Source of the DNA: Cytophaga aurantiaca DSM 3654
Lineage (GTDB): Bacteria; Bacteroidota; Bacteroidia; Cytophagales; Cytophagaceae
DNA: 64,000 nt
NCBI RefSeq assembly: GCF_000379725.1
Contig: NZ_KB903654.1
Span: 1-64,000 of the forward strand
Direction of reading: 5' to 3'
The translations under genes and the position numbers were made by a program. Below the pieces are notes generated by a model that had not been told where the DNA came from, did no database searches, and worked only from the letters and a program-made list of their open reading frames with translations. Below are positions 8,097 to 16,401 of this stretch, piece by piece. Position 1 is the stretch's first letter, and each line of letters starts with the position of its first letter.

Positions 8097-8560
8097 AGTA
8101 TGGCTGAAGTATGAGGGAAGTATGAAGGTAGTATGCCGATAGTATGAGAACAGTATGAACATAGTATGAGGTATGTATGAGCAGTGTATGAACCTAGTAT
8201 GAACCATGTATGCACATAGTATGGTATTAGGCAGGGATTTGTATGGGATAAGTATCAAGTATGTATAGGAACAGTACGAAAATATATGAGGCACAAGCGA
8301 ATGCTTGCGCCAGCGAGTATGATCAATAACAAGAAAAGCAGTCAAAGACTTCAAAAATAGAAGGCACAAGTCCCGCTGCGCTAAGACTTGCGCCAGAGCA
8401 GTATGGCTGAAGTATGCGTTAAGTATTAGGTAAGTATGAATTTCGTATGACAAGTGTATGGAAGTACCCGATCATTAGTATGGAACTACCATGTTAATAA
8501 GTATCAGATCAGTATTAAATGAGTATGGAATGTATATCGTGATACACATATCAAATAGGT
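8097..8560. repeat. AGTATG array phased at 11 bp
   Basis: AGTATG starts at 8,097, 8,108, 8,119, 8,130, 8,141, 8,152 and 8,163, exactly every 11 bp, and then with slight slippage to about 8,224. The five bases between cores differ from unit to unit. A second array from about 8,403 to 8,560 again opens AGTATGGCTGAAGTATG and keeps the 11-bp step, with decayed cores. Between them lie pieces of a dispersed palindromic element. Since 11 is not a multiple of three and the units are degenerate, the reading frames across this stretch are not credible genes. Confidence 0.75.
8289..8400. repeat. Partial copies of the dispersed GCGCCAG palindromic element
   Basis: A short piece at 8,289-8,316 reads GCACAAGCGAATGCTTGCGC, a near-perfect palindrome. 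A half-copy at about 8,333-8,398 contains GCAGTCAAAGACT and CTAAGACTTGCGCCAGAG. The short palindrome recurs at 8,671-8,700. Fuller copies lie at 10,186-10,326 and 42,286-42,427. No transposase is associated, so these look like REP or MITE-like sequences. Confidence 0.65.
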
Positions 8561-8754
8561 ATAAGAGCATTATGAAGACAGTATAAAAGCAAAATGCACA
8601 ACATGAGCCTGCCTGCATAGCCCATGGCTTTAGCCGTGGGAAATAATCGAATGCATATTGGAACATTAAATTAGGCACAAGCGAATGCTTGCGCCAGCGA
8701 AGTCGGCATCAGAGAAATCATTTTAATCAGATGAATCAGCGGTTCAGACAAAAA

Positions 8755-8785
8755 AAAGACGCGATAAATCGCGTCTCTACAAATA
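8755..8785. terminator. Short hairpin near the hisD 3' end
   Basis: GACGCGAT and ATCGCGTC flank AA, preceded by an A-run. On the minus strand this gives a hairpin followed by T residues about 50 bp after the hisD stop, which suits a terminator. The same hairpin type, with GCGTCTCTAC following, recurs in decayed form near 14,764, so it may instead be a repeat. Confidence 0.4.
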
Positions 8786-8821
8786 TGACCTACTGCCCTT
8801 TTCGCCTTAGGCTTTAGGCTT

Positions 8822-10111
8822 TCAGCTTTTAGCAATCTCTTGTAAGCGTACCGTTACCGCATTCTTATGCGCATCCAGCATCTCCGCAGCAGCCATGGTC
8901 TCAATCACCGGACCAATTTTCTGCAATCCTTCTTTTGTAATCTTCTGGAATGTTACCTTACGGATAAATGAATCTAAAGACACGCCTGCGTAGGCTGTAG
9001 CGTATCCATTCGTTGGCAAGGTGTGATTTGTACCCGATGCATAATCCCCTGCGGATTCGGGCGTATATGGACCAATAAACACCGAACCTGCATTTACCAC
9101 TTTCGCAACCAATGCATCTAAGTCTTCAACCTGCAAGATCAAGTGTTCCGGAGCATAGAGATTGATCATCTCCATGGCTTCGTTCATGTCTTTTACCAAA
9201 AATGCTTTGCTGTTGTCCAGTGCTTTTGCAGCAAGATCTTTGCGTGACAACTTTGCAAGTTGTGCTGCAACTTCCGTCTGCACACGATTGATAAAGTCTT
9301 CGCTGTCGCTCACCAGCACAACCTGACTGTCTGCACCGTGTTCAGCCTGCGATAATAGATCGGCTGCAACAAATGCTGCATTGGCATTCTTATCCGCTAC
9401 AACAGCAACTTCAGAGGGACCAGCCGGCATATCTATTGCCACACCGTATTTTGTTACCAATTGTTTGGCCGTAGTTACATACTGATTCCCCGGACCGAAG
9501 ATCTTATATACCTTCGGAACCGAAGCCGTACCAAATGCCATCGCTGCAATGCCTTGCGCACCGCCTGCTTTCACAATAGTTTTAATGCCTAATAAATGTG
9601 CTGTATATAAAATGGCAGGGTGAATTTTTCCTTCTTTATTCGGTGGTGTACACAATACCAATTGCGAACAACCGGCAATGGTTGCTGGCACACCCAACAT
9701 CAAGATCGTTGAGAACAACGGCGCCGTTCCACCCGGAATATACAAACCTACTTTTTCGATCGGTAAGCTCTTTCTCCAGCAATTCACACCCGGCATCGTC
9801 TCTACACGGATCTCCGCTTCTTTCTGTGCCGTGTGAAACTTCTCAATATTATTCTTCGCAACCTGAATCGCTGCTTTTAATTCTTCTGAAACCAATCCTT
9901 GTGCTTCTGCAATCTCTGCATCTGTTGCCAACAAAGACTTCGGTGCAGCACCATCAAACTTCAAAGCAAAATCGATCAAGGCTGCATCGCCCCGCTCCTG
10001 CACTTCTTTCAAAATAGCAAGCACACGTCCCTCCAACTCTACCGCTTCCATTACAGGGCGCTTAAGTAGGCTTGACCAATCAGCTGTTGCAGGATATTTA
10101 TAGACGATCAT
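8822..10111 (-). CDS. hisD: Histidinol dehydrogenase
   Basis: HisD catalyses the last two steps of histidine synthesis, the NAD-dependent oxidation of histidinol to histidine, with zinc. At 429 residues it is the usual length. Family signatures are visible: VGLYIPGGTAPLFSTILMLGVPA, AGGAQGIAAMAFGT, the GPGNQYVTTAK loop, DMPAGPSEVAVVAD, SQAEHGADSQ with the zinc and catalytic residues, and the late ASGTNHTLPT segment. It lies downstream of hisG on the same strand, but 472 bp of repeat-rich DNA separates them, so a shared transcript is possible rather than certain. Confidence 0.95.
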   Translation of the reverse strand: MIVYKYPATADWSSLLKRPVMEAVELEGRVLAILKEVQERGDAALIDFALKFDGAAPKSLLATDAEIAEAQGLVSEELKAAIQVAKNNIEKFHTAQKEAEIRVETMPGVNCWRKSLPIEKVGLYIPGGTAPLFSTILMLGVPATIAGCSQLVLCTPPNKEGKIHPAILYTAHLLGIKTIVKAGGAQGIAAMAFGTASVPKVYKIFGPGNQYVTTAKQLVTKYGVAIDMPAGPSEVAVVADKNANAAFVAADLLSQAEHGADSQVVLVSDSEDFINRVQTEVAAQLAKLSRKDLAAKALDNSKAFLVKDMNEAMEMINLYAPEHLILQVEDLDALVAKVVNAGSVFIGPYTPESAGDYASGTNHTLPTNGYATAYAGVSLDSFIRKVTFQKITKEGLQKIGPVIETMAAAEMLDAHKNAVTVRLQEIAKS

Positions 10112-10114
10112 CTT

Positions 10115-10365
10115 TAAGTAATAAGTTTTAAGTAATACGTTTTAAGAATGCGTATCGTGAGGCTAACATGTTAATCGAATGTTTCGTTCTCACTGGCGCC
10201 AGTCTTCAGACTGGTGTCTAGCATTCCGTAGTCTTTGACTACATTATTTATAATTAAGAATCGCAGTCAAAGACTGCAAAATAAAAGACACTAGTCCCGC
10301 TGCGCTAAGACTTGCGCCAGAGTCGATGCTAACAAGTAATATGTTTTAAGTTCTATGTTTTAAGA
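10115..10365. repeat. Heptamer repeats flanking a full dispersed palindromic element
   Basis: At 10,115-10,146 the sequence runs in seven-base steps (TTAAGTA, ATAAGTT, TTAAGTA, ATACGTT, TTAAGAA), and again at about 10,328-10,362. Between them, 10,186-10,326 is a full copy of the dispersed element: it starts TGGCGCCAGTCTTCAGACTGG, has inner arms GTAGTCTTTGACTAC and GCAGTCAAAGACTGC, and ends AAGACTTGCGCCAG. The outer ends are inverted repeats of each other. No protein is encoded. Confidence 0.7.
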
Positions 10366-10452
10366 AGTGCTTATCGTAAACTTAACATGTAACTTTTATC
10401 TTTTGTCTCTATGCAATAGTGTTTTAAAAAGAATAAGTTTTAAAACAGCCTA

Positions 10453-10582
10453 ACGACATCTTAAAACTTATTACTTAGAACTTAAAACTTAATCTACGAT
10501 ATCTTAAAACTTATTACTTAAAACGTAAAACTTAATTCACGATATCTTAAAACTTATTACTTAGAACTTAAAACTTAATAAA
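10453..10582. repeat. Three 43-bp direct repeats built of heptamers
   Basis: Units begin at 10,453, 10,496 and 10,539, each starting ACGAYATCTTAAAACTTATT. Read on the minus strand they break into seven-base steps of the type TTAAGTT, TTAAGTT, CTAAGTA, ATAAGTT, TTAAGAT. The array ends right at the hisG stop codon, so it may form part of that gene's 3' untranslated region. Confidence 0.75.
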
Positions 10583-10583
10583 C

Positions 10584-11444
10584 TTACTTCACGATCTTTT
10601 CAATCGGCAGTACCAGAATTCCTTCTGCACCTGCTTCTTTTAATTTGCTTAAGATCTCCCAGAAATCACTTTCCTTCACTACAGAGTGTAACGAGCTCCA
10701 GCCTTTTTCTGCCAATGGCATTACAGTCGGACTTTTAACACCCGGTAATAAATTCGTAACCGTTTTGATCGCGTGATCCGGAACATTCAACATGATGTAC
10801 TTTGTTTTCTCTGCATTTTTAACTGCAGAAATACGGAACATCAATTCATCTAAGATCGCTTGTTTGTCTGCGCTTAACTGCGGACAAGCAGCCAATATTG
10901 CCTGAGAGCGGAATACAACTTCCGTTTCTTTTAACCCATTGCTGATTAATGTACTTCCTGAACTAACAATATCACAGATCGCATCTGCCAGACCAATACC
11001 CGGAGCAATCTCTACCGAACCACTGATCTCATGAATACTTGCTTTGATATTATTCTCAAACAAATAATCCGATAAGATGTTCGGATACGATGTTGCTATG
11101 CGCATACCGTTCAGGCTTTCTTTGCCTGTAAATTCCATTCCCTTCGGAACACCAATAGACAAACGGCAGGTAGAGAATCCAAGCTGACGAACCGTTGTTA
11201 ATTTCTTGCGTGTTTCAACCGCAACATTTTCACCTACAATACCTATATCGGCAACGCCATCGGCTACATAGCCCGGAATATCATCGTCTCTTAAAAATAG
11301 AACTTCAATTGGAAAATTATGTGCAACTGATTTAAGGGTGCCACCACCACTACTGAATTCGATACCACATTCTTTAATTAATTTGATTGATTCTTCACTC
11401 AATCTTCCCGACTTCTGGATTGCCAGACGTAAAACAGTTGACAT
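10584..11444 (-). CDS. hisG: ATP phosphoribosyltransferase, long form
   Basis: HisG joins ATP and PRPP in the first committed step of histidine synthesis. The N-terminal catalytic domains show LRLAIQKSGRLSEES, GIVGENVAVE, and the PRPP-binding region ICDIVSSGSTLISNGL. At 286 residues it is the long hexameric form with a C-terminal regulatory domain (about residues 205-286, including MLNVPDHAIKTVTNLLPGVKSPTV), which binds histidine as a feedback inhibitor in relatives. The ATG start is well placed and no other start is needed. hisD follows after 472 bp. Confidence 0.95.
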   Translation of the reverse strand: MSTVLRLAIQKSGRLSEESIKLIKECGIEFSSGGGTLKSVAHNFPIEVLFLRDDDIPGYVADGVADIGIVGENVAVETRKKLTTVRQLGFSTCRLSIGVPKGMEFTGKESLNGMRIATSYPNILSDYLFENNIKASIHEISGSVEIAPGIGLADAICDIVSSGSTLISNGLKETEVVFRSQAILAACPQLSADKQAILDELMFRISAVKNAEKTKYIMLNVPDHAIKTVTNLLPGVKSPTVMPLAEKGWSSLHSVVKESDFWEILSKLKEAGAEGILVLPIEKIVK

Positions 11445-11522
11445 AGTTTTTGTTTATCTTTGAAATACCGACAAATATCGCATAATTCTGTTTATTTATA
11501 AAGTAAAAACATAGTTTATCCC

Positions 11523-12485
11523 TTGCCTCTCATTTCATCCACATACAAACGTCCGTTATTCCTTCCGAATAAACACCTTGAAACCATTTACCCTGCGTTA
11601 TTCAGACCTGATGCTCAGGTACTAGCAGAACATGAACGTCTGGAGTTGCCAGATGGTGACTTTCTGGATCTGGATTGGTACAGACAAGGATCGGATAAGC
11701 TCTTCATTCTCTCTCACGGACTCGAAGGCAGCTCACAGAGCAGCTACCTCCGCTGGATGGTGAAACGTTTATTGGCTGAAGGCTGGGACGTACTGGCCTG
11801 GAACTTCAGAGGCTGCAGTCCTGCACCAAACCGCTTACTACGGTTTTATCACAGCGGCGAGTCCAACGACCTGCGATTGCTATTAAATCTGGCTGTATAC
11901 CCTGGATCTTATCAACAATTTGTCTTAGTTGGCTTTAGTATGGGCGGAAACGTTACATTAAAGTACCTGGGAGAACAGAAAAACGACCTGGATCCGCGCT
12001 TAAAATGTGCCGTTACGTTCTCCGTCCCCTGCGATCTGGCTTCGGGTGCAGTACATCTGGCCAAATGGCAAAGCCGGGTGTATATGGCGCGCTTTATGAA
12101 ATCATTGAAGGTAAAAATACAGGAGAAAGCTACACGTTATCCACAACTTAATACCAGCAAACTAAAAGATATCCACACATTCCTGGTATTCGATGAAATG
12201 TATACTGCTCCCTTGCATGGCTTTAAAAGTGCTCAGGAATATTGGAGATTAAACAGCAGCCGCTTTTTTATTCCGGATATAAAGCTCCCTACGCTATTAA
12301 TAACAGCAGCAAACGATCCTTTTTTAACTCCTGAGTGTTATCCCATTGAAGAAGCCAAACAGATGGATACTTTCTTTCTGGAAATTCCGGAAACCGGAGG
12401 ACATTGCGGCTTTTCACAATTTAATAATACCGGCTTTTATTGGTCGGAAGAAAGATGCGTTGAATTTGTTCAACAATATCTCTAA
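11523..12485 (+). CDS. YheT-family alpha/beta hydrolase
   Basis: A 320-residue cytoplasmic hydrolase of the YheT/ABHD family. The family opening is present (LFLPNKHLETIYPALF), then a HG motif in LSHGLEGSSQSSYLRWM, NFRGCS, the nucleophile elbow LVGFSMGGNVTLKYLGE (GFSMGG), a late Asp in AANDPFLT and the final His in GGHCGF, so a Ser-Asp-His triad is complete. The start is TTG; no ATG or GTG lies upstream in frame before the hisG region, and the next ATG would cut into the conserved N terminus. Substrate unknown, probably an ester or lipid. Confidence 0.85.
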   Translation: MPLISSTYKRPLFLPNKHLETIYPALFRPDAQVLAEHERLELPDGDFLDLDWYRQGSDKLFILSHGLEGSSQSSYLRWMVKRLLAEGWDVLAWNFRGCSPAPNRLLRFYHSGESNDLRLLLNLAVYPGSYQQFVLVGFSMGGNVTLKYLGEQKNDLDPRLKCAVTFSVPCDLASGAVHLAKWQSRVYMARFMKSLKVKIQEKATRYPQLNTSKLKDIHTFLVFDEMYTAPLHGFKSAQEYWRLNSSRFFIPDIKLPTLLITAANDPFLTPECYPIEEAKQMDTFFLEIPETGGHCGFSQFNNTGFYWSEERCVEFVQQYL

Positions 12486-12496
12486 CTTGCAAGTAT

Positions 12497-13195
12497 ATGT
12501 GTGGTCGTTTTTCAATAGCAAAAAGTAAAGAAGAAATCGCAAAGCGGTTCAATGTAAGTGCACCGGCTAATTTTAAGCCCCGTTACAACATTGCGCCTTT
12601 GCAGCAATTGCCCGTTATCACGAGCAGAAATCCCAATGAAATCAGTTTCATGCGCTGGGGCTTGATCCCAAGCTGGTCGCTGGATGCATCTACTGCAGCC
12701 AACATGATCAATGCACGTGGCGAAACCATCACATCAAAAGTTCCCTTCAAACATTGCATCAAAGATCAGCGTTGCATCATTCCTGCAGATGGTTTTTATG
12801 AATGGAAAAAAGAAGGCAAAGCAAAAGTACCATTCCGCTTTACTCTAAGCAGCGAAGAATTATTTTGCTTCGCAGGCTTATGGGATTCCTGGGAAAATCA
12901 GGATACAGGCGAGATTTTAAATACCGTTACCATTATTACAACGGAAGCAAATAAATTGGTAAGCGAAATTCATGAGCGTATGCCTGTGATGCTGCGCAAA
13001 GATCTGGAACGTTTATGGATCTCTGAAAGCATTACCGACAGTCAGATCAGCAGCTTACTAAAACCATACGATCCGCAAAGCATGTTGTCGTACAAGGCAC
13101 ACAAAGCTGTAAACGCTGCTGCCAACGATTCTCCGGATTGCCTGCTTCAAGCGCCTAAAATTTATCCGGGCGAGACTTTCTCTTTATTCGATTAG
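12497..13195 (+). CDS. SRAP domain protein (YedK/HMCES family)
   Basis: SRAP proteins crosslink covalently to abasic sites in single-stranded DNA and shield them. All active-site residues are visible: Cys2 right after the initiator Met (MCGRFS), Asn31 in RYNIAP, Glu102 in DGFYEWKK and His159 in EIHERMPVML. The MRWGLIPSW and NARGET motifs are standard. At 232 residues it is full length. It starts 12 bp after the hydrolase gene and ends 4 bp before the methyltransferase gene, so three genes probably form one unit. Confidence 0.93.
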   Translation: MCGRFSIAKSKEEIAKRFNVSAPANFKPRYNIAPLQQLPVITSRNPNEISFMRWGLIPSWSLDASTAANMINARGETITSKVPFKHCIKDQRCIIPADGFYEWKKEGKAKVPFRFTLSSEELFCFAGLWDSWENQDTGEILNTVTIITTEANKLVSEIHERMPVMLRKDLERLWISESITDSQISSLLKPYDPQSMLSYKAHKAVNAAANDSPDCLLQAPKIYPGETFSLFD

Positions 13196-13198
13196 TAC

Positions 13199-14605
13199 AT
13201 GGCTGATATAAAATTACCCCTTCCCTTCATTACACAAATGGAAGGCTTATTGGGTAATGACTATGCTACGTTTGAACAGGCATTGCTACAGCCTTCCAGA
13301 CGCAGTATCCGTGTGCATCCGCACAAATGGAACAACTCCCTTTCTCTAACACCTGTCCCTTGGAACAAGCAAGGCTATTGGCTTGACGAAGAAGCTACGG
13401 TAACGTACGACCCACTCTTTCATGCCGGTGCATACTATGTGCAGGAAGCTAGCTCTATGTTTTTAGCTCCTCTCTTAGAAGCTTGTATCAAAGACAAAGA
13501 AGAACTTACTGTACTGGATCTGTGTGCCGCACCTGGTGGCAAATCAACATTGATCTGTGATGTATTGAACGAACAGCATTTGCTGGTAAGCAATGAAGTG
13601 ATCAAAACGCGTGTCCACATTTTAGATGAGAATTTATTAAAGTGGGGTTACAACAATGTCATCGTTACGCATAATGATCCAGCCGACTTTGACCGACTGG
13701 GTACCTTCTTTGACATCATTGTTGTAGATGCGCCATGTTCGGGCGAAGGCATGTTCCGTAAGGATCCTGCTGCCATGAACGAATGGGACGAAGCACACGT
13801 AGACTTGTGCTGCAGCAGACAAAAACGCATCTTAAGTGACATCTGGCAGGCATTAAAACCCGGAGGAATAATTATCTATTCAACTTGCACCTTCAATCGC
13901 AAAGAGAACGAAGACAACATGCGTTGGATGCAGGAACAATACCAGGCTGAAGGTGTAGAATTAACCATTCCTTCCTTTGAAGGCATTGAAACCGGAAATG
14001 AAAACGGAATCAACTTTTATCGTTTCTATCCGCATAAAGTTACAGGCGAAGGCTTCTTTGCATCTGTGATCCGTAAACCGGAAACAGCGGAATGGACCAA
14101 TCATACGGGCAAGCGCGAGAAGTGGACGAAAGACCGCAAAGCACAGCAAAAACAAGTGATCCCGGAGATCACTAAAAATATATTAACGAAAGAAGACACC
14201 TACGTTTTTTTACATAAAGAAGAATTCCGTTGTTTCTCCGAAACATTTAAAGATGCCTTGGAACAGATCAGCATGTGTTTGAAAATATTCCGTGCGGGTA
14301 CACCGCTTGGTATTTTAAAAGGAAAAGATTTTTTGCCGGATAGTGCTGTGGCCGTTTCCATTCATTTGAACAAAGAACTGTTTACCTCCATTGAGCTCAG
14401 TTACGACGAAGCAATCAAGTATCTAAGCAAAGAGGAATTTGTGTTAGAGCAGGAATCCAAAGGCTGGAACATCATGTGCTATCAAGGCGTGCCGCTGGGA
14501 TGGATCAAAGCCATGCCCAATAGATTCAACAATTATTTCCCTTCCGAATGGCGCATTAGAAACCAATGGAACGGCGAGAGTAAAAGGTTTAGGATTGGGG
14601 AGTAA
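13199..14605 (+). CDS. rRNA cytosine-C5 methyltransferase, RsmF/NOL1-NOP2-Sun type
   Basis: A 468-residue S-adenosylmethionine-dependent RNA m5C methyltransferase. The SAM-binding loop is LDLCAAPGGKST (about 107-117). The two cysteines of the mechanism are Cys180 in DAPCSGEGMF and Cys230 in YSTCTFNRKENE. The C-terminal 170 residues match the RsmF-like extension with a PUA-type end (SKGWNIMCYQGVPLGWIK, then RFNNYFPSEWRIR). Its target is probably a 16S rRNA cytosine by analogy with RsmF. It starts 4 bp after the SRAP gene. Confidence 0.9.
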   Translation: MADIKLPLPFITQMEGLLGNDYATFEQALLQPSRRSIRVHPHKWNNSLSLTPVPWNKQGYWLDEEATVTYDPLFHAGAYYVQEASSMFLAPLLEACIKDKEELTVLDLCAAPGGKSTLICDVLNEQHLLVSNEVIKTRVHILDENLLKWGYNNVIVTHNDPADFDRLGTFFDIIVVDAPCSGEGMFRKDPAAMNEWDEAHVDLCCSRQKRILSDIWQALKPGGIIIYSTCTFNRKENEDNMRWMQEQYQAEGVELTIPSFEGIETGNENGINFYRFYPHKVTGEGFFASVIRKPETAEWTNHTGKREKWTKDRKAQQKQVIPEITKNILTKEDTYVFLHKEEFRCFSETFKDALEQISMCLKIFRAGTPLGILKGKDFLPDSAVAVSIHLNKELFTSIELSYDEAIKYLSKEEFVLEQESKGWNIMCYQGVPLGWIKAMPNRFNNYFPSEWRIRNQWNGESKRFRIGE

Positions 14606-14611
14606 GCGTTT

Positions 14612-14790
14612 GATATCTTGGGGCGATGCCCCAAGTTTTAGTATTTCAGGCTTTCAGCCTGAGCATTCTACATGAAAACAGCTCTTCCGGATTTGTAATC
14701 CGGAAGCCAGATAAAAAGGATTTGCAATCCACTTTTAGAGGCATAATAATCAAATATGCTCCGCAATAAATTGCGTCTCTACTGCTTTTA
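14612..14790. repeat. Cluster of short palindromes
   Basis: Five small inverted repeats follow one another: CTTGGGGCGATGCCCCAAG, TCAGGCTTTCAGCCTGA, CTTCCGGATTTGTAATCCGG, a weaker GGATTTGCAATCC and CGCAATAAATTGCG. The first could terminate the preceding three-gene unit. The others look like small dispersed palindromes. The last carries a GCGTCTCTAC tail also found near 8,770. Confidence 0.6.
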
Positions 14791-14815
14791 TATATTTTTT
14801 TCGCTACATTCATCT

Positions 14816-15217
14816 ATGCACATCTTTGTATACGGCACATTAAAAAAGGCCTATAAGGACCTGAATACATTCACCTCTGTATTTCATTCAAATACAGAAT
14901 GGCTGTGTCATGCAGTTGTTAAAGGTGACATGTATTTAAAGGATTGGTATCCTGCATTACGCCTTGGCGGAGACAATCTTGTCTTTGGTGAGATCTACCG
15001 CATCAACTCTCCTGTCTTACTTGAAACGATCGATCAATACGAAGATGCAATCACACAGGATGAATATGCGATCAAATTAAAACATCTCGTACCTATAACA
15101 TCAGACTATGTACGCAGGCATATCCGCATCGATGATATGGAATGTTGGGTCTATGAATACCTTGGTGAAGTAAGTGAACGTATGCATATTAAAAGTGGTG
15201 TGTTTGAGATGAGATAG
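14816..15217 (+). CDS. Gamma-glutamylcyclotransferase-like protein
   Basis: A 133-residue member of the GGCT/AIG2 fold. It opens with HIFVYGTLKKAYKDL, the YGTL substrate-binding loop of the family, and continues with GDMYLKDWYPALRLGGD, LVFGEIYRI and LLETIDQYEDA, in which the conserved Glu is the likely acid/base. The start at 14,816 is preferred because it places YGTL at residues 5-8. A longer frame from 14,756 would run into the palindrome cluster. Related enzymes release 5-oxoproline from gamma-glutamyl peptides or amines; the substrate here is unknown. Confidence 0.85.
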   Translation: MHIFVYGTLKKAYKDLNTFTSVFHSNTEWLCHAVVKGDMYLKDWYPALRLGGDNLVFGEIYRINSPVLLETIDQYEDAITQDEYAIKLKHLVPITSDYVRRHIRIDDMECWVYEYLGEVSERMHIKSGVFEMR

Positions 15218-15522
15218 TTTTCCAGTTACTAGGTGCTAGTTACGAGACAAAAAGGTATAGAGTAAAAAGTACGGAGTACTAAGTACAAATCGACTTTGAG
15301 ATTCTGAATTAAAATAAAAGAGTCAGAGACCCTACTTAATTATACATCTGTAGAGCGCTGCGCTAACTCTACGGATAGAAACGGAATAGAAACAGTAGTT
15401 GTTAGAGAAACGATTATCCCAGCGGGATAAGATATCTGTAGAAAAACACCTACCCTAAAAATAAACGCACGGAGCTCCGTCAAGGAGCGACTATAATTTT
15501 ACGATGTAATCAATTGAAAAAA
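15218..15522. repeat. Non-coding stretch with heptamer repeats and hairpins
   Basis: From about 15,230 to 15,292 the sequence runs in seven-base steps: CCAGTTA, CTAGGTG, CTAGTTA, then ATAGAGT, AAAAAGT, ACGGAGT, ACTAAGT. Related heptamers occur at 25,605 and 25,722. Further on are small palindromes such as GTAGAGCGCTGCGCTAACTC and ACGGAGCTCCGT. No gene is seen. Confidence 0.65.
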
Positions 15523-16332
15523 TCATTTTTTCTCTTTCAACAAAATCTCAATCTGAAGCTCTGTTAATGCATTCAGATGTTCAATTAACATTCCTGATGT
15601 TATTAATTTAAGTTTTAATTTGTAAGGCATTGAGTCTGTTTTTAACAATGCTATATCTTCACTCCAACGCATTTGATCTACTCGATCCAGGCTCCCTTTT
15701 ATATAACCATCTTCATTCATTCCACCATGCTGATCAATTATATTTAATTTTATTGAGGCTATCTTATTCACAATAGACAAATCCACTAAACTATCCTTTT
15801 TTGCTTTCTTATATAAACTGTATTCAATTTTATTGAGGCTTATATATTGCTCATTGAGTTCTGTAACATATTCTTTTTTATTAACTGTATCTGGCTGGTA
15901 TCCGCCCATAAAAATCAAAATGGGTAATGCCAATACAATGACTTCAAAAAGAAAAGTTGTTTGTAATACCTTTCTATTTAATATCAGATACAAGATCGAA
16001 AGGATCAACGCTATCACAGAGACTGCAACAGTCTGAACAAAGATAGGTCCGAAAAATGGCCAATGCATGATAGAAAATAAAGAAAGAATACTGATACAGA
16101 CAAATGTAATTTGCATCATTAGTAATAATGGGTATTGAAGCACCAGTACATCTGTATATTGCTCTTTTTCTTTATTAAAAATAGAAATATAGTAAAGAGC
16201 TATAATAGGCTGAATAAAACAAAGTACCAGTCTTCCGAATGGTTTCGTAGCAGGAAATAAATACAAACCAAAACCTATTGCTAAAAAGACAAAAAATAAT
16301 ATCTGAAGTAATTTCTTATTATTCATATTCAA
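15523..16332 (-). CDS. Membrane protein of unknown function
   Basis: I do not recognise a family. The 269-residue protein has five or so hydrophobic segments in its first 150 residues (ILFFVFLAIGFGLYLFPA, LVLCFIQPIIALYYISIF, LLLMMQITFVCISILSLF, FVQTVAVSVIALILSILYL, VIVLALPILIFMGGY). A charged, helical tail of about 115 residues follows. It lies alone on the minus strand upstream of two esterase genes whose units are closed by their own terminators. Confidence 0.6.
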   Translation of the reverse strand: MNMNNKKLLQILFFVFLAIGFGLYLFPATKPFGRLVLCFIQPIIALYYISIFNKEKEQYTDVLVLQYPLLLMMQITFVCISILSLFSIMHWPFFGPIFVQTVAVSVIALILSILYLILNRKVLQTTFLFEVIVLALPILIFMGGYQPDTVNKKEYVTELNEQYISLNKIEYSLYKKAKKDSLVDLSIVNKIASIKLNIIDQHGGMNEDGYIKGSLDRVDQMRWSEDIALLKTDSMPYKLKLKLITSGMLIEHLNALTELQIEILLKEKK

Positions 16333-16401
16333 AGATTATTAATTAAAAAACATTAAAACAAAAAATGCCAGTCTTTCAACGGACACTTTTGTTTGAATAA
16401 A

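Noticed and set aside
8094-8678. Minus-strand reading frames of 119 and 67 codons across the AGTATG arrays
   Set aside because: They are translations of the 11-bp repeat (HTxxIL, SYxxHT patterns), have no recognisable domain, and the repeat step is not a multiple of three.
8822-11444. Histidine-type riboswitch or attenuator between hisG and hisD
   Set aside because: The 472-bp gap is made of heptamer repeats and a dispersed element; no His-rich leader peptide or T-box-like feature is visible.
14756-14815. N-terminal extension of the cyclotransferase-like protein
   Set aside because: It is translated palindrome-cluster DNA, and the family begins at the VYGTL motif after 14,816.
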